A DNA stretch of 64,000 nt from Anaerolineales bacterium (GCA_029210945.1 JARGGH010000003.1:1-64000), one strand, 5' to 3'; numbered from the stretch's first letter, positions 25,161 to 34,113 are shown. The notes: generated by a model not told the origin, from the letters alone. Numbers and translations: made by a program.

Positions 25161-26426
25161 CTAATTCAGTTCATGCCGGCTGTAGTCAAGGATCCGGCGC
25201 GCGACGATCAGTCGATTAATTTGGCCCGTCCCTTCATAGAGGTCATTGATCTTCGCATCACGGAACCACTTTTCGAGCAAATGTTCCCGTGAATATCCGA
25301 GTGGACCGAGCAGGTCCAGGGCTTTTTGGGTGATCTTCACGACCACATCACCAGCCTTAACTTTGCAGGCCGAGGCCTCGATCGTGTTTCCCTTGCGCTC
25401 ATCGGCCAGCCACATCGATTTAAGCGTCAGCAGCCAGGTCGAGCGCAGCCAGGTTTCCATATCCACGACCTCGCGTTCGATATTGGTCATACGACTGCGG
25501 GGCAGGCCGTAGCGGATCGTCACCCCACGTTCTTCCAGCATTTCTTTGAGGAGTTCCAACGTCGCCCTCGCAATCCCTAACGCAGACGCCGCCACAAGCG
25601 GACGTGTTGCGTCGAAGGTCGCCATGGCTCCTTTGAACCCCTCTTCATCTTTTTTCTTCTTCTCGATGACCTCGGCGGGTCCCAGGATGTTTTCAAACGG
25701 GATGCGGCAATCCTGCAGCACGATCGAAGCCGTATCGCTGGCACGAATGCCGAGCTTCTCTTCCAACTTCGTGACCTTGGCTCCCGGCGTTCCAGCCTCG
25801 ACGACGAACGGCCGCACACCGGCACGGCCCGCTTCAGGGTCGATCGTGGCCCACACCACGACAAAACCATCCGTATCGACGAGCGCTTTGTGGCCGGCGG
25901 TGACGAAGATCTTCTCGCCATTCAGCACCCATTCATCGCCATCACGGACAGCTATCGTGCGCACTTCGGCCGGCATCGCGGAGCCAGCATGCGGTTCGGT
26001 CAGTGCCATGGCGTCGAAGACCGGTTTGTCGCCCTGGAAGCGAGTCAGGAATCGCTCTTTCTGTTCCGGTGTGCCGGTGGCATTAACTGCCGCCGCGCCT
26101 AGCAACCCGCCCGGGGTGCAGAGCCACATGCCCACATCGCCCCAGGAGAGCATCTCAACCGTAAAAGCCAGCGTCTGAAAACCGGTGCGCGGGCGTTTCT
26201 TTTTCTCCCCACCCTCTTTCTCTTTGCGCTGCTTCTCATCCCCGGGAGTCATCCCGGAAGCGCCCATCGCCTTCTGGGAAGTGTGCATGAACTCGATGTA
26301 ATCCCAGGGGATTTCGTGCTCATTCTCGTCCAGCTGCCTGGAAACCGGCCGCATCATGTTCTCGGCAACAGTCTCCATCAGCACTCTAGCACCCTGAATT
26401 TTTTCTGGCATCTCAAAGCTAATCAT
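25161..26426 (-). CDS. Acyl-CoA dehydrogenase
   Basis: FAD enzyme that oxidises acyl-CoA to enoyl-CoA and passes electrons to electron-transfer flavoprotein. 421 residues. Seen: TEPHAGSAMPAEVRT, the VLNGEKIFVTAG FAD region, DTASIVLQDCRIP, and the C-terminal catalytic segment DLYEGTGQINRLIVARRIL with Glu as base. A lysine-rich insert (EKQRKEKEGGEKKKRPR) sits near residues 62-80, unusual for the family. It lies 32 nt after the other dehydrogenase and 98 nt before fadN. Chain-length preference cannot be told. Confidence 0.9.
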   Translation of the reverse strand: MISFEMPEKIQGARVLMETVAENMMRPVSRQLDENEHEIPWDYIEFMHTSQKAMGASGMTPGDEKQRKEKEGGEKKKRPRTGFQTLAFTVEMLSWGDVGMWLCTPGGLLGAAAVNATGTPEQKERFLTRFQGDKPVFDAMALTEPHAGSAMPAEVRTIAVRDGDEWVLNGEKIFVTAGHKALVDTDGFVVVWATIDPEAGRAGVRPFVVEAGTPGAKVTKLEEKLGIRASDTASIVLQDCRIPFENILGPAEVIEKKKKDEEGFKGAMATFDATRPLVAASALGIARATLELLKEMLEERGVTIRYGLPRSRMTNIEREVVDMETWLRSTWLLTLKSMWLADERKGNTIEASACKVKAGDVVVKITQKALDLLGPLGYSREHLLEKWFRDAKINDLYEGTGQINRLIVARRILDYSRHELN

Positions 26427-26458
26427 GGTTCGGCTCCCTTATTCACTCAGCGCTGCTT

Positions 26459-27550
26459 CTAGACCATCGCCAGACCGGCGAAGGCGGCAATGCCGCGACC
26501 GTTGCGCATCCACAATTCGACCGGGTATTCACGGATGTACCCGTAACCACCCAGGATCTGGACGGCCCGGTCGGTTGTCATCATGGCGGTATCGGACGTC
26601 CCGTTCAGCGCCAGATATGCCTCGCGCGCAGCGTCATTGCCTTGATCCAACTTCCAGGCTGCCTCCCAGACCAACAACCGATTGGATTCAATCTCGATCG
26701 CCATTTCAGCGAGCATAAAAGCGATCGATTGTTTTTGAGCGATCGGAACGCCCCAGACCTCGCGCTCTTTAGCGTACGGCAAGGCATAATCCAACGCGGC
26801 CTGGCTGACGCCGATCGCCATCGAAGCGATGGCGGTGTTCGCACTTGCGAAGATCGCCGCAGGATCAAATCCCTCATCGCCACCGATGCGGTTTTCCGCG
26901 GGGACTTCCAGATCGTCAAACTTCAAAGAATAGGTGGGCAGCGCATTGACCCCGAGCCATTTCTCCCGCTCCCCGACGGTTAATCCTTCCGCGTCTGCCG
27001 GGACAACGAACGCCTGGGTGGTCCCTTCCAGGTCTGCAAAGACCAGCAGCGATGGCGCCGCGTTTGCGAAAGGTACAAAGGTCTTCTCGCCGTTGATCAC
27101 ATAGGAGCCGTTCTTCCTGACCGCTTTCGTGCGCATCTCGAGCGGATAGAAATCATAGTTGGGCTCGATGTAGGCGCCGACATACGGCTTCCATTCTGCC
27201 TCGATAACCGGAGCAATGAGCTTCTCTTTCTGCTCTTGCGTCCCGCCGATCAAGATCGGCATGACATAGGTCGAGGGCGCCATCACAGCCAGCGTACCGG
27301 CGAGATCGCCCCACGCCATCGCCTCCGCGGCAAGCACACCGGTCACGGCGGAATGTTCCCCGAAGCCTCCGTATTCTTCAGGAACGCTGGCCTGCAACAC
27401 CCCCAGCTCCCAGCCTTTCTTAATCAAATTTCCGGGCAGTTCGCCGCTTTCTTCAGCCTCGCGCGCCGATGGACGAAGATCGTTCTCGGCGTAGCGCGTG
27501 ACCGCGTCGATGAGCATCTTCTGCTCGTCATTGGGTTCAAAAGAGTACAT
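26459..27550 (-). CDS. Acyl-CoA dehydrogenase-like protein lacking the catalytic glutamate
   Basis: 363 residues with the family fold: N-terminal helices (DEQKMLIDAVTRYAE), PEEYGGFGEHSAVTGVLAAEAMAWGD, a VINGEKTFVPFA FAD segment, LEVPAENRIGG, and GGYGYIREYPVELWMRNGR. The protein then ends in AAFAGLAMV. Related dehydrogenases of this short-tailed type end in L-E-G-x-A-x-V, where Glu is the base; here the codon is GCC (Ala). It may be an inactive partner of the neighbouring dehydrogenase, as with paired heteromeric acyl-CoA dehydrogenases of steroid-degrading actinobacteria, or use a different base. GAGGAGG-type site precedes the ATG. Confidence 0.85.
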   Translation of the reverse strand: MYSFEPNDEQKMLIDAVTRYAENDLRPSAREAEESGELPGNLIKKGWELGVLQASVPEEYGGFGEHSAVTGVLAAEAMAWGDLAGTLAVMAPSTYVMPILIGGTQEQKEKLIAPVIEAEWKPYVGAYIEPNYDFYPLEMRTKAVRKNGSYVINGEKTFVPFANAAPSLLVFADLEGTTQAFVVPADAEGLTVGEREKWLGVNALPTYSLKFDDLEVPAENRIGGDEGFDPAAIFASANTAIASMAIGVSQAALDYALPYAKEREVWGVPIAQKQSIAFMLAEMAIEIESNRLLVWEAAWKLDQGNDAAREAYLALNGTSDTAMMTTDRAVQILGGYGYIREYPVELWMRNGRGIAAFAGLAMV

Positions 27551-27594
27551 AGGATTAACCTCCTCGGGTAGCCCGTGTTCCGAAATGTAAGTGC

Positions 27595-28701
27595 TTAAAA
27601 AATCGCTTCGGCGGTCTCTCCAATCGCCTCCGTCGCCGGACCAAATACAGCGAACAGTGGATTAAACCGTTCGAAATTCCCAACATCCACCCTTCTGAAG
27701 AGCATCGGTACACCACTGTGACGTTCGATTTGCTCGTAATTTTCGACAATCAGGAACCCACGCTGATGCAAGTATTCGATGTGCGCCCCCGCTTCTTCCA
27801 GGGCGAGAAGTTGATGATACCCATCAACATCAGGAAAAAGCCGCCCGGCTATTTCAGATATCGTGCAGGCTTCTTCGGTAAACGAGAGGATCTCCAATAA
27901 TCGCTCACGATGGACATTGGCAATTTCCCGTATTCGTCGATCGAGATCGTACACTGGTCCCTCATGACCTCCGAGGGTCAAATTCACCTGATTGGAAAGC
28001 GGGAGCAGCCTGGCCAGTGATTCGAGGTAATGGTTCAGCCCGGTCGTCAAGCTGAGCGATTCCGGTGCTTGGTGCGGGGAGGTCGTTTCCAGCACATGAT
28101 CCGCACTGAGCAATATGTCGTCGATGCGCGCCACAATCTGCCCCGGACAATGACCGGGGACATGCACCCACTCCATCCTCCCTAACCTCATGCCCAGCTC
28201 TTCACAGATCAGATCAACAGGTTGTGATTGAAACAATCCCTTGTTGAGCATGTACATCGCCATCACGCCCTCGATCTGCCCGGGCGTGAGACCGGCTTCA
28301 TGCAGGTACCCTTCCAGGCGCCGCGCAACCAGCGCCAGACGCTGCTCGTAATGAGTGATCACGCGCCGATCGAGCCCGTGGATGATGACCGGGGCGCGGC
28401 AAACCTTGCGCACGTTTACAAGACCCCCGAAGTGATCAATATGACCATGCGAGATGACCACATGCGAAATATCGGACCAGCCAGCCTTCTCTCCGTATTC
28501 TGTCCGGATAACGGCGAGTCCCTCTTCCAGTTCTTCGTTGGCTGGCCCAAATCCGGATCCGACGTCGAAGAGCACACAGAACTCATCCATCAGAACCAGA
28601 TGGACGAAACCGTCGAGCTCTGGAAATAGATGCAGCGGGATGCGGTAGATGCGCGCCCCTCGCTCGGTCTCAAAACGCTGAATCGAGGTCGACTCCGTCA
28701 T
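27595..28701 (-). CDS. Metallo-beta-lactamase-fold hydrolase
   Basis: 368 residues. The metal-binding motif SHGHIDHFGG near residue 85 (HxHxDH), HVPGHCPGQI near 180, SADHVLE and a GGHEGPV block make an MBL-fold hydrolase of the glyoxalase II-like branch. The C-terminal 110 residues include a winged-helix-like region (CTISEIAGRLFPDVDG, HIEYLHQRGFLIV), as in LACTB2-like proteins. Its ATG overlaps the TetR stop (TAATG), so the two are translationally coupled and it is the first enzyme gene of the fatty-acid operon. A thioesterase role on acyl-CoA is plausible but only inferred from context. Confidence 0.83.
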   Translation of the reverse strand: MTESTSIQRFETERGARIYRIPLHLFPELDGFVHLVLMDEFCVLFDVGSGFGPANEELEEGLAVIRTEYGEKAGWSDISHVVISHGHIDHFGGLVNVRKVCRAPVIIHGLDRRVITHYEQRLALVARRLEGYLHEAGLTPGQIEGVMAMYMLNKGLFQSQPVDLICEELGMRLGRMEWVHVPGHCPGQIVARIDDILLSADHVLETTSPHQAPESLSLTTGLNHYLESLARLLPLSNQVNLTLGGHEGPVYDLDRRIREIANVHRERLLEILSFTEEACTISEIAGRLFPDVDGYHQLLALEEAGAHIEYLHQRGFLIVENYEQIERHSGVPMLFRRVDVGNFERFNPLFAVFGPATEAIGETAEAIF

Positions 28702-29273
28702 TATTCGTCTATCCCAACGAGGAGGCCACCCAGGACGAGATCGGCAAATTGATCTGCGATCTTCTCGGCTCGCAGCCTCCCATTGGGTCGATACCAGGTG
28801 ATCATCCAGTTCAACACTCCGAGGACTGCGAACGTAGCCAGGCTGCTGTTCATCTGGCGGAATGAGCCAGCTCGGGAACCTTCATCAATGATCGCCCGCC
28901 ACAACGCCTCGAATCGATCGCGGCGTGCGATATGATCCTCCTGTAGATCGTCCTCGAGGCTGCGGTGCTCCATCAACAGCACGGCGGAGAGGTCCGGATC
29001 TTCGGTGAGACGCCTCACGTATACTTGCATCGCCTGACGGATCTTTTCCTCCGCCGGCAAGCTCTGATTGAGAACGGTCTGCATGTCCTGGATGAGTAAA
29101 TCCAAGGCTTGATCGAGGATCGAGAGGAGGATATCTTGCTTCCCGGAGACATGATGGTAGAGGCTGGCTTTTTTCAACCCCACCGCGTCCGCAATGTCCT
29201 GCATCGAGGTGCCGTGATACCCTTTTTGGCGAAATATCTGAGCGGCGGCCTGGATGATTTCGGCTCGCTGCAT
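28701..29273 (-). CDS. TetR-family regulator of the fatty-acid operon
   Basis: 190 residues. The N-terminal helix-turn-helix is clear: IIQAAAQIFRQKGYHGTSM then DIADAVGLKKASLYHHVSGKQ. The C-terminal ligand-binding domain resembles the TetR_C groups of FadR-type regulators (LMEHRSLEDD, WYRPNGRLRAEKIA). An upstream extension of the frame runs through the operator and is not used; ATG 29273 has AGGGAGA at proper spacing. It heads the operon and is probably autoregulated through the palindrome at 29285-29300, with acyl-CoA as likely inducer by analogy with TetR-type FadR proteins. Confidence 0.9.
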   Translation of the reverse strand: MQRAEIIQAAAQIFRQKGYHGTSMQDIADAVGLKKASLYHHVSGKQDILLSILDQALDLLIQDMQTVLNQSLPAEEKIRQAMQVYVRRLTEDPDLSAVLLMEHRSLEDDLQEDHIARRDRFEALWRAIIDEGSRAGSFRQMNSSLATFAVLGVLNWMITWYRPNGRLRAEKIADQFADLVLGGLLVGIDE

Positions 29274-29284
29274 GGCTATCTCCC

Positions 29285-29300
29285 TACCGACCGGTCGGTA
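29285..29300. promoter_or_regulatory. TetR operator, perfect 16-bp palindrome
   Basis: TACCGACCGGTCGGTA reads the same on both strands. It begins 5 nt downstream of the -10 box and covers the predicted transcription start of the fatty-acid operon. The same sequence lies at 56003-56018 ahead of the second TetR gene. From memory it also resembles operators reported for Thermus TetR-type fatty-acid regulators. Confidence 0.85.
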
Positions 29301-29305
29301 GACCA

Positions 29306-29335
29306 ATCGTAGCACAGTTCAATCGGGCGAGTCAA
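29306..29335 (-). promoter_or_regulatory. Promoter of the TetR/beta-oxidation operon
   Basis: Minus strand TTGACT (29330-29335), 18-nt spacer, TACGAT (29306-29311). The TetR palindrome lies immediately downstream, so bound repressor would block initiation. Confidence 0.65.
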
Positions 29336-29492
29336 GCAGAAGTCACGCAGGCATGGCCGAGTTCCGGAAGATTTGCGTATCCTTTCGCCAAAGAGGTGGT
29401 TTAATTAACCGTCCGGCATGAGAGTGGGCATCACCCACCCGGGCCTATGACGCGTTGTACTTCGTTCATCCATCCAGATATTGAGGTAGCAC

Positions 29493-31733
29493 ATGCTTAG
29501 AAAAGAAGCACTTGAGTATCACCGGCGAGGACGTCCCGGAAAGATCGAGGTCACGCCGACCAAACCTTTAGAGACGCAGCGTGATCTCTCGCTTGCCTAC
29601 ACACCCGGTGTTGCCGAGCCGGTGTTAGAAATCGAGCGCGACAACCAAACCGCATACGATTACACCGCCAAGGGAAACCTCGTCGGCGTCATCACAAACG
29701 GAACGGCGATTCTGGGACTCGGCGACCGGGGCGCTTTGGCCTCTAAACCGGTCATGGAAGGCAAAGGGGTCCTCTTCAAAGCCTTCGCGGATATCGATGT
29801 TTTCGATATCGAGGTTGACGCAACCGATCCGGAGCAGTTCATCCAGGTTGTGAGGGCGATCGCGCCGACATTCGGCGGCATCAATCTCGAAGACATCAAA
29901 GCGCCGGAATGCTTCATGATCGAGCAGAGCTTGAAGGCGGATCTGGACATCCCCGTCTTCCACGACGACCAGCATGGCACCGCGATCATTTCTGGAGCGG
30001 CGCTGCTCAACGGCCTCGAATTGGTAGGAAAGGAAATCTCTGATGTCAAGATCGTCGTCTCGGGGGCTGGCGCCTCGGCGATCTCCTGCAGTGAACTCGC
30101 CATCCGGCTGGGCGCTAAACGCGAGAATATTCTGCTCGTCGACAGCCGTGGGGTGATCTACGCAGGTCGCGAAGAGGGTCTGAACCCCTACAAGGAACGC
30201 TTTGCAAACGAAAGCTCTGCAAGGACCCTGGCGGACGCGGTCGAAAACGCCGATGTCTTCTACGGTCTTTCGGTCGCAGGCTTGCTCAAACCGGAAATGG
30301 TCAGAACGATGGCTGACAAGCCGCTCATCTTTGCGATGGCGAATCCGGATCCGGAGATCCGCTATGAAGATGCCATCGCTGCCCGTCCGGACGCGATTGT
30401 TGCAACCGGACGCAGCGATTACCCGAACCAGATCAACAATGTGCTCGGCTTCCCATTCATCTTCCGCGGGGCGCTCGACGTACGCGCCCGCGCCATCAAT
30501 GAGCAGATGAAGGTGGCCGCCGCGTATGCCCTCGCAGCCCTCGCGAAAGAAGACGTGCCCGATTCAGTCCTGCATGCGTACAACCTAGAACGACTGAAGT
30601 TTGGACCGGAATATATCATTCCCAAGCCTTTTGACCCCCGCGTCCTGCTCTGGGAAGCGCCTGCGGTCGCCGACGCGGCGATGCAAAGCGGGGTCGCCCG
30701 CAAGCAGATCGACCTGGATGAATATCGGGAAGAGCTGGCACTGCGCAGAGGCGAAGGTGCCCGTGTGCGGCAGTTCATCGTCAACAAGGCGCGCCAGGAT
30801 CCCAAGCGGGTCGTTTTTGCGGAGGGCGAAGAGCCAAAAATCATCCGCGCCGCGGCGCAAGTCATCGAAGAAGGTATCGGACGACCAATCCTGCTCGGAA
30901 GGCCTGCAGCCATCGCGGAAACGCTGGAAGCGCTCGGGCTGGAATGCGACCTGGAGATTATCGATCCAGCCACATCAGACCTTAAGGAGGAATTCGCCGA
31001 GGCATACTTCACGCGCAGAGGGCGCAAGGGGATCACCATGAGTCATGCCCGCCGCAGAGTTCGTGAACGCAATATTTTCGGTCCGATGATGGTCGCCCAA
31101 GGGTACGCGGACGCCTTCGTCTCCGGTTTGACGTATGACTATCCCGAGGTGATCCGCCCCGCTCTCGAGATCTTCCACACAAGGGAGGGCACGCGCCTGG
31201 CTTCCGGCCTCTATATCATCATCGTGGAAGAACGTGTATACATCTTTTCGGATGCGACAGTGAACATCACGCCAGACGCGGAGGATCTGGCAGAGATCGC
31301 CTGTCTGGCTGCTGATTTTGCCAGGCAGTTGGAACTCGAACCGCACATCGCCATGCTCTCGTTTTCGAACTTTGGCTCCACCCGCCACCCGCTCTCAGAT
31401 AAAGTGCGCAGGGCGGTTGAGTTGATCCGTGCCAAACGCCCAGAACTGGTGGTCGATGGCGAGATGCAAGCCGATACCGCCGTCACGCCGGAGATCATTG
31501 ACGAACGCTATCCGTTCAGCCAGGTCAAGGACGCCAATGTGCTCATCTTCCCATCGCTTGAATCGGCGAACATCGGCTACAAATTGATCCAGCGGCTCGG
31601 GAAAGGTCATGCAATCGGGCCGATCTTGCTGGGCATCGACGCTCCGATCCAGGTCATCCAGACCGGCGATGACGTGGCTGATATCGTCCGGATCGCGGCC
31701 GTCGCCGTGATGGACGCGCAAAGTCGCTCTTAA
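29493..31733 (+). CDS. maeB: NADP-type malic enzyme with phosphotransacetylase-like domain
   Basis: Oxidatively decarboxylates malate to pyruvate, giving NADPH and gluconeogenic carbon during growth on fatty acids. 746 residues. Malic-enzyme part, about 1-430: [11 protein letters not shown] near 35, the [12 protein letters not shown] block near 70, [12 protein letters not shown] and [11 protein letters not shown] near 155, Rossmann segment [10 protein letters not shown], and ANPDPEI. The rest, about 430-746, is a phosphate acetyl/butyryltransferase-like domain that is usually regulatory in MaeB (binds acetyl-CoA) rather than catalytic. Divergent from the fatty-acid operon; the shared gap holds the TetR operator, which may not reach this promoter. 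Confidence 0.94.
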   Translation: MLRKEALEYHRRGRPGKIEVTPTKPLETQRDLSLAYTPGVAEPVLEIERDNQTAYDYTAKGNLVGVITNGTAILGLGDRGALASKPVMEGKGVLFKAFADIDVFDIEVDATDPEQFIQVVRAIAPTFGGINLEDIKAPECFMIEQSLKADLDIPVFHDDQHGTAIISGAALLNGLELVGKEISDVKIVVSGAGASAISCSELAIRLGAKRENILLVDSRGVIYAGREEGLNPYKERFANESSARTLADAVENADVFYGLSVAGLLKPEMVRTMADKPLIFAMANPDPEIRYEDAIAARPDAIVATGRSDYPNQINNVLGFPFIFRGALDVRARAINEQMKVAAAYALAALAKEDVPDSVLHAYNLERLKFGPEYIIPKPFDPRVLLWEAPAVADAAMQSGVARKQIDLDEYREELALRRGEGARVRQFIVNKARQDPKRVVFAEGEEPKIIRAAAQVIEEGIGRPILLGRPAAIAETLEALGLECDLEIIDPATSDLKEEFAEAYFTRRGRKGITMSHARRRVRERNIFGPMMVAQGYADAFVSGLTYDYPEVIRPALEIFHTREGTRLASGLYIIIVEERVYIFSDATVNITPDAEDLAEIACLAADFARQLELEPHIAMLSFSNFGSTRHPLSDKVRRAVELIRAKRPELVVDGEMQADTAVTPEIIDERYPFSQVKDANVLIFPSLESANIGYKLIQRLGKGHAIGPILLGIDAPIQVIQTGDDVADIVRIAAVAVMDAQSRS

Positions 31734-31762
31734 TAAGGCCGGATCGGCCAGCGAATTTAAAC

Positions 31763-31791
31763 TTGAGCGCTCACCAAGGATAGGTTAGAAT
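31763..31791 (+). promoter_or_regulatory. Promoter of tRNA-Arg
   Basis: TTGAGC (31763-31768), 17-nt spacer, TAGAAT (31786-31791), ending 11 nt before the tRNA. Confidence 0.65.
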
Positions 31792-31802
31792 CAGATCGTG
31801 AT

Positions 31803-31875
31803 GCCCCTGTAGCTCAGTTGGATAGAGCACTGCCCTCCGGAGGCAGGAGCCGGCGTTCGAGTCGCCGCAGGGGTA
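31803..31875 (+). tRNA. tRNA-Arg (CCG anticodon)
   Basis: Acceptor GCCCCTG/CAGGGGT with a G-U end pair, D arm AGCTCAGTTGGATAGAGC, anticodon stem CTGCC/GGCAG with loop CTCCGGA (anticodon CCG), T arm with GTTCGAGTC, discriminator A. CCA not encoded. A terminator follows at once. Confidence 0.95.
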
Positions 31876-31876
31876 C

Positions 31877-31910
31877 AAAAATAACACGGTATTTCCCGTG
31901 TTATTTTTTT
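31877..31910 (+). terminator. Terminator of tRNA-Arg
   Basis: AAAAATAACACGG pairs with CCGTGTTATTTTT, closing with a run of seven T. A textbook intrinsic terminator directly after the tRNA. Confidence 0.9.
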
Positions 31911-32007
31911 AACTGCATGCGATCAAGCTGCGCACAAATTTTGATGAGATCGGATAAGATGTAGCCAAAGAAATTCAAGTTTCAACAGAGAGGCAATTGA
32001 GCAGCCG

Positions 32008-32445
32008 ATGACAAACAAACCCCGGCAGTCACTGCAACGAGAAAACCTGCGCGTCTACACGCTGGCGATCCTGGTGATCGTACTTATACTATCCGGCTGT
32101 TCCACGGCAGCAGGGGTTGGCGCCCCGGAACCATTGAGCGAGCGGATCAGCGCGGCTGAGTACAACCAACGGTTCGGGACAGGTGTTGATCATTTGCTTA
32201 TCGATGTTCGAACAGCAGATGAGTTTGTGACCGGACATATTCCAGGGGCGATCAATATTTCCGTGCAATCGCTGCCCGACCGGCTCAACGAGATCCCCAC
32301 CGATAAGCCGCTCGTTGTGTACTGCCGCAGCGGCAATCGGAGCGCGACCGCAACCAGCATTCTGATCGACGCTGGTTTTTCTCTAGTCTATGATCTTGGA
32401 GGGATCCAGGATTGGGTCAGCGCAGGAAATCCCATCGATTATTAG
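32008..32445 (+). CDS. Rhodanese-domain lipoprotein
   Basis: 145 residues. A signal peptide with lipobox LSGC (Cys near 31) precedes one rhodanese domain: LLIDVRTADEFVTGHIPGAINI, then the active-site loop VVYCRSGNRSA with the sulfur-carrying Cys near 111, and YDLGGIQDWV at the end. It is an exported, membrane-anchored sulfurtransferase; the sulfur donor and acceptor are unknown. Its stop codon overlaps that of the convergent SDR gene by 3 nt. Confidence 0.9.
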   Translation: MTNKPRQSLQRENLRVYTLAILVIVLILSGCSTAAGVGAPEPLSERISAAEYNQRFGTGVDHLLIDVRTADEFVTGHIPGAINISVQSLPDRLNEIPTDKPLVVYCRSGNRSATATSILIDAGFSLVYDLGGIQDWVSAGNPIDY

Positions 32446-33137
32446 ACCGAGCGTGTAATTCCCCCATCGACGCGGATATTTTGACCTGTGATGTAACCCG
32501 CCTCCTCCGACAGCAGGAAGCGGGTCGTCTTTGCTACTTCCTCCACACGACCGTAACGCCCCATCGGGATCCGATCGACCAGTTCCGCTTCTTCCGGATA
32601 ACTGTCGATGAAACCCGGGAGGAGATTATTCATTCGAATACCGGCATGAGCATAGCGATCTGAATACAACTTGGCGAAACTTCCCAGGGCCGCACGGAGA
32701 CTGCTGGAAACCGGGAAATCCAGTGAGGGTTCAAACGCAGCAAAGGTGGAGATGTTTACGATCGCTCCGCCCCCCTGCCCTTCCATCATTGGGGTAACTA
32801 ATTTCGCCATGCGAATCACATTCAAAAGCACAAGATCCAGTCCAAGGTGCCAATCGGCGTCAGGGATCCCCAGCAGTTCGCCTTTCGTCGGATGACCTGT
32901 GTTGTTCACGACCGCGTCAACACGTCCGAAACGATCCACAGCTTCTTTAACGAAGGAGGACAAATCGTCTGCTTCGGTGATTGAACCCGTAAAACCCTGA
33001 CATCCCAGTTCCGAAGCGAGCTCCTCGGCGCCACCTCCGATCGACATCAAGGCCAATTGATATCCCGCTTCGTGCAGCTCGCGTGCGATCGCTGCTCCCA
33101 TCCCCTGCCCAGCTGCTGTCACCAATGCGACTTTCAT
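32442..33137 (-). CDS. Short-chain dehydrogenase/reductase
   Basis: 231 residues. Rossmann glycine motif TAAGQGMGAAIA near residue 7, NNTG near 80, and a C-terminal GQNIRVDGGITRS typical of classical SDR. The usual YxxxK catalytic pair is not obvious: after the Ser-region NISTFAAFEPS there is a stretch with SSLRAALGSFAKLYSDRYA where Tyr-x3-Lys would be expected, so the Tyr may be lost. Start set to ATG 33137; upstream residues are unlike SDR. Substrate unknown. It is 85 nt downstream of the phosphoesterase on the same strand. Confidence 0.85.
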   Translation of the reverse strand: MKVALVTAAGQGMGAAIARELHEAGYQLALMSIGGGAEELASELGCQGFTGSITEADDLSSFVKEAVDRFGRVDAVVNNTGHPTKGELLGIPDADWHLGLDLVLLNVIRMAKLVTPMMEGQGGGAIVNISTFAAFEPSLDFPVSSSLRAALGSFAKLYSDRYAHAGIRMNNLLPGFIDSYPEEAELVDRIPMGRYGRVEEVAKTTRFLLSEEAGYITGQNIRVDGGITRSV

Positions 33138-33222
33138 TTGACGCTCCGATCGAAATGCCGAATGACTATTAAATGAGGCTTTGTCTATCCCAAATCTCTC
33201 GCTGCAGCCTGTTTGCAACGAG

Positions 33223-33711
33223 TTAGATTTCGATATGCTCGACTTCCCGGGTCTCCGTGTCAAAGATCGCTAATGTGCTCGGGCCGTTCATGCCCAGAAT
33301 TTCCCCGGGATTCACCAGGGTGCAATCACCAACGATCTCCGTATGCGCCGTATGGTCGTGACCGTAACAGACCAGATCGTACAACCCTGAACGGGCCAGC
33401 CCCTGTGCGATGCGCGGGTAGTGATTGACCGCAATCCGCAAACCACCGAGGTCCAGTTCGGCCAATTCACCGTGCAGGTAGACATCTTCAAAATTTGCCG
33501 CGATCTTGGAGATCATGAATGTGTCGCCTTCGTTATTGCCCCATACGACGTGCAGTGGGATCCCTTCCAGACCCTCTCCGAGTCGCTTGATTACAAACGG
33601 CGCGCACAAATCTCCACAATGCAAGACCACCTCAGCCCCCTTCAGAACGTCCATGCTCGCCTCGATATTTTGAAGGTGATCATGGGTGTCGCTGATGATT
33701 GCGATCTTCAC
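33223..33711 (-). CDS. YfcE/MJ0936-type metallophosphoesterase
   Basis: 162 residues: a compact calcineurin-like phosphoesterase with metal ligands in IISDTHDH, HCGD, WGNNEGD, and GHDHTAH at the C-terminal side. Proteins of this type hydrolyse phosphodiesters in vitro; the physiological substrate is unknown. Start is GTG at 33711, placed 5 nt after AAGGAGG, in preference to an ATG six codons upstream that would lie before the ribosome-binding site. Confidence 0.9.
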   Translation of the reverse strand: MKIAIISDTHDHLQNIEASMDVLKGAEVVLHCGDLCAPFVIKRLGEGLEGIPLHVVWGNNEGDTFMISKIAANFEDVYLHGELAELDLGGLRIAVNHYPRIAQGLARSGLYDLVCYGHDHTAHTEIVGDCTLVNPGEILGMNGPSTLAIFDTETREVEHIEI

Positions 33712-34034
33712 GGGCTCCTCCTTCGGCATCTGTCCGGTTTACTGCTTGCTGTTCTTTCAATTGATCTGGAATCCTTAGCGCAAGGGAGCGGACCATCGCG
33801 CACCAAGCGCAGCCGGCGCAAATGTTCTTTCAGTCTTGGTACCGTGTGGGCGAAGCGCGCGATCAGCAATTTCGATCCTACCGCTTGTTCGCGGCTAACC
33901 GACAAGCCTGACCGATCCCAGACTCAACGAAACGCGCATGATGATCGCCCGGTCGATGTCTGGCTTTCACCGCAGCCCCGGTTCCGGATAGCCGCTCATA
34001 CACGCCGGAAAACAGATCAGCCTCGATAACTTTT

Positions 34035-34043
34035 ATTGTAGCA
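34035..34043 (-). promoter_or_regulatory. Extended -10 promoter of the phosphoesterase leader
   Basis: Minus strand TGCTACAAT. No convincing -35. Transcription would start near 34028, far upstream of the GTG at 33711. Confidence 0.45.
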
Positions 34044-34089
34044 GAGAGACTTGATTGGAGCTCTTCACCGGGAGGTCAGGGAAAGGACA

Positions 34090-34113
34090 GGGAGCGCCGC
34101 AGTGGACGCTCCC
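34090..34113 (-). terminator. Hairpin after etfA
   Basis: GGGAGCG / CGCTCCC, 7 bp with a 10-nt loop, followed on the minus strand by TGTCCTTTCCCT. Likely ends the etf operon. Confidence 0.5.

Noticed and set aside
29493..31733. Second half of maeB as an active phosphate acetyltransferase
   Set aside because: MaeB proteins normally keep this domain for regulation; sequence alone does not show transferase activity.
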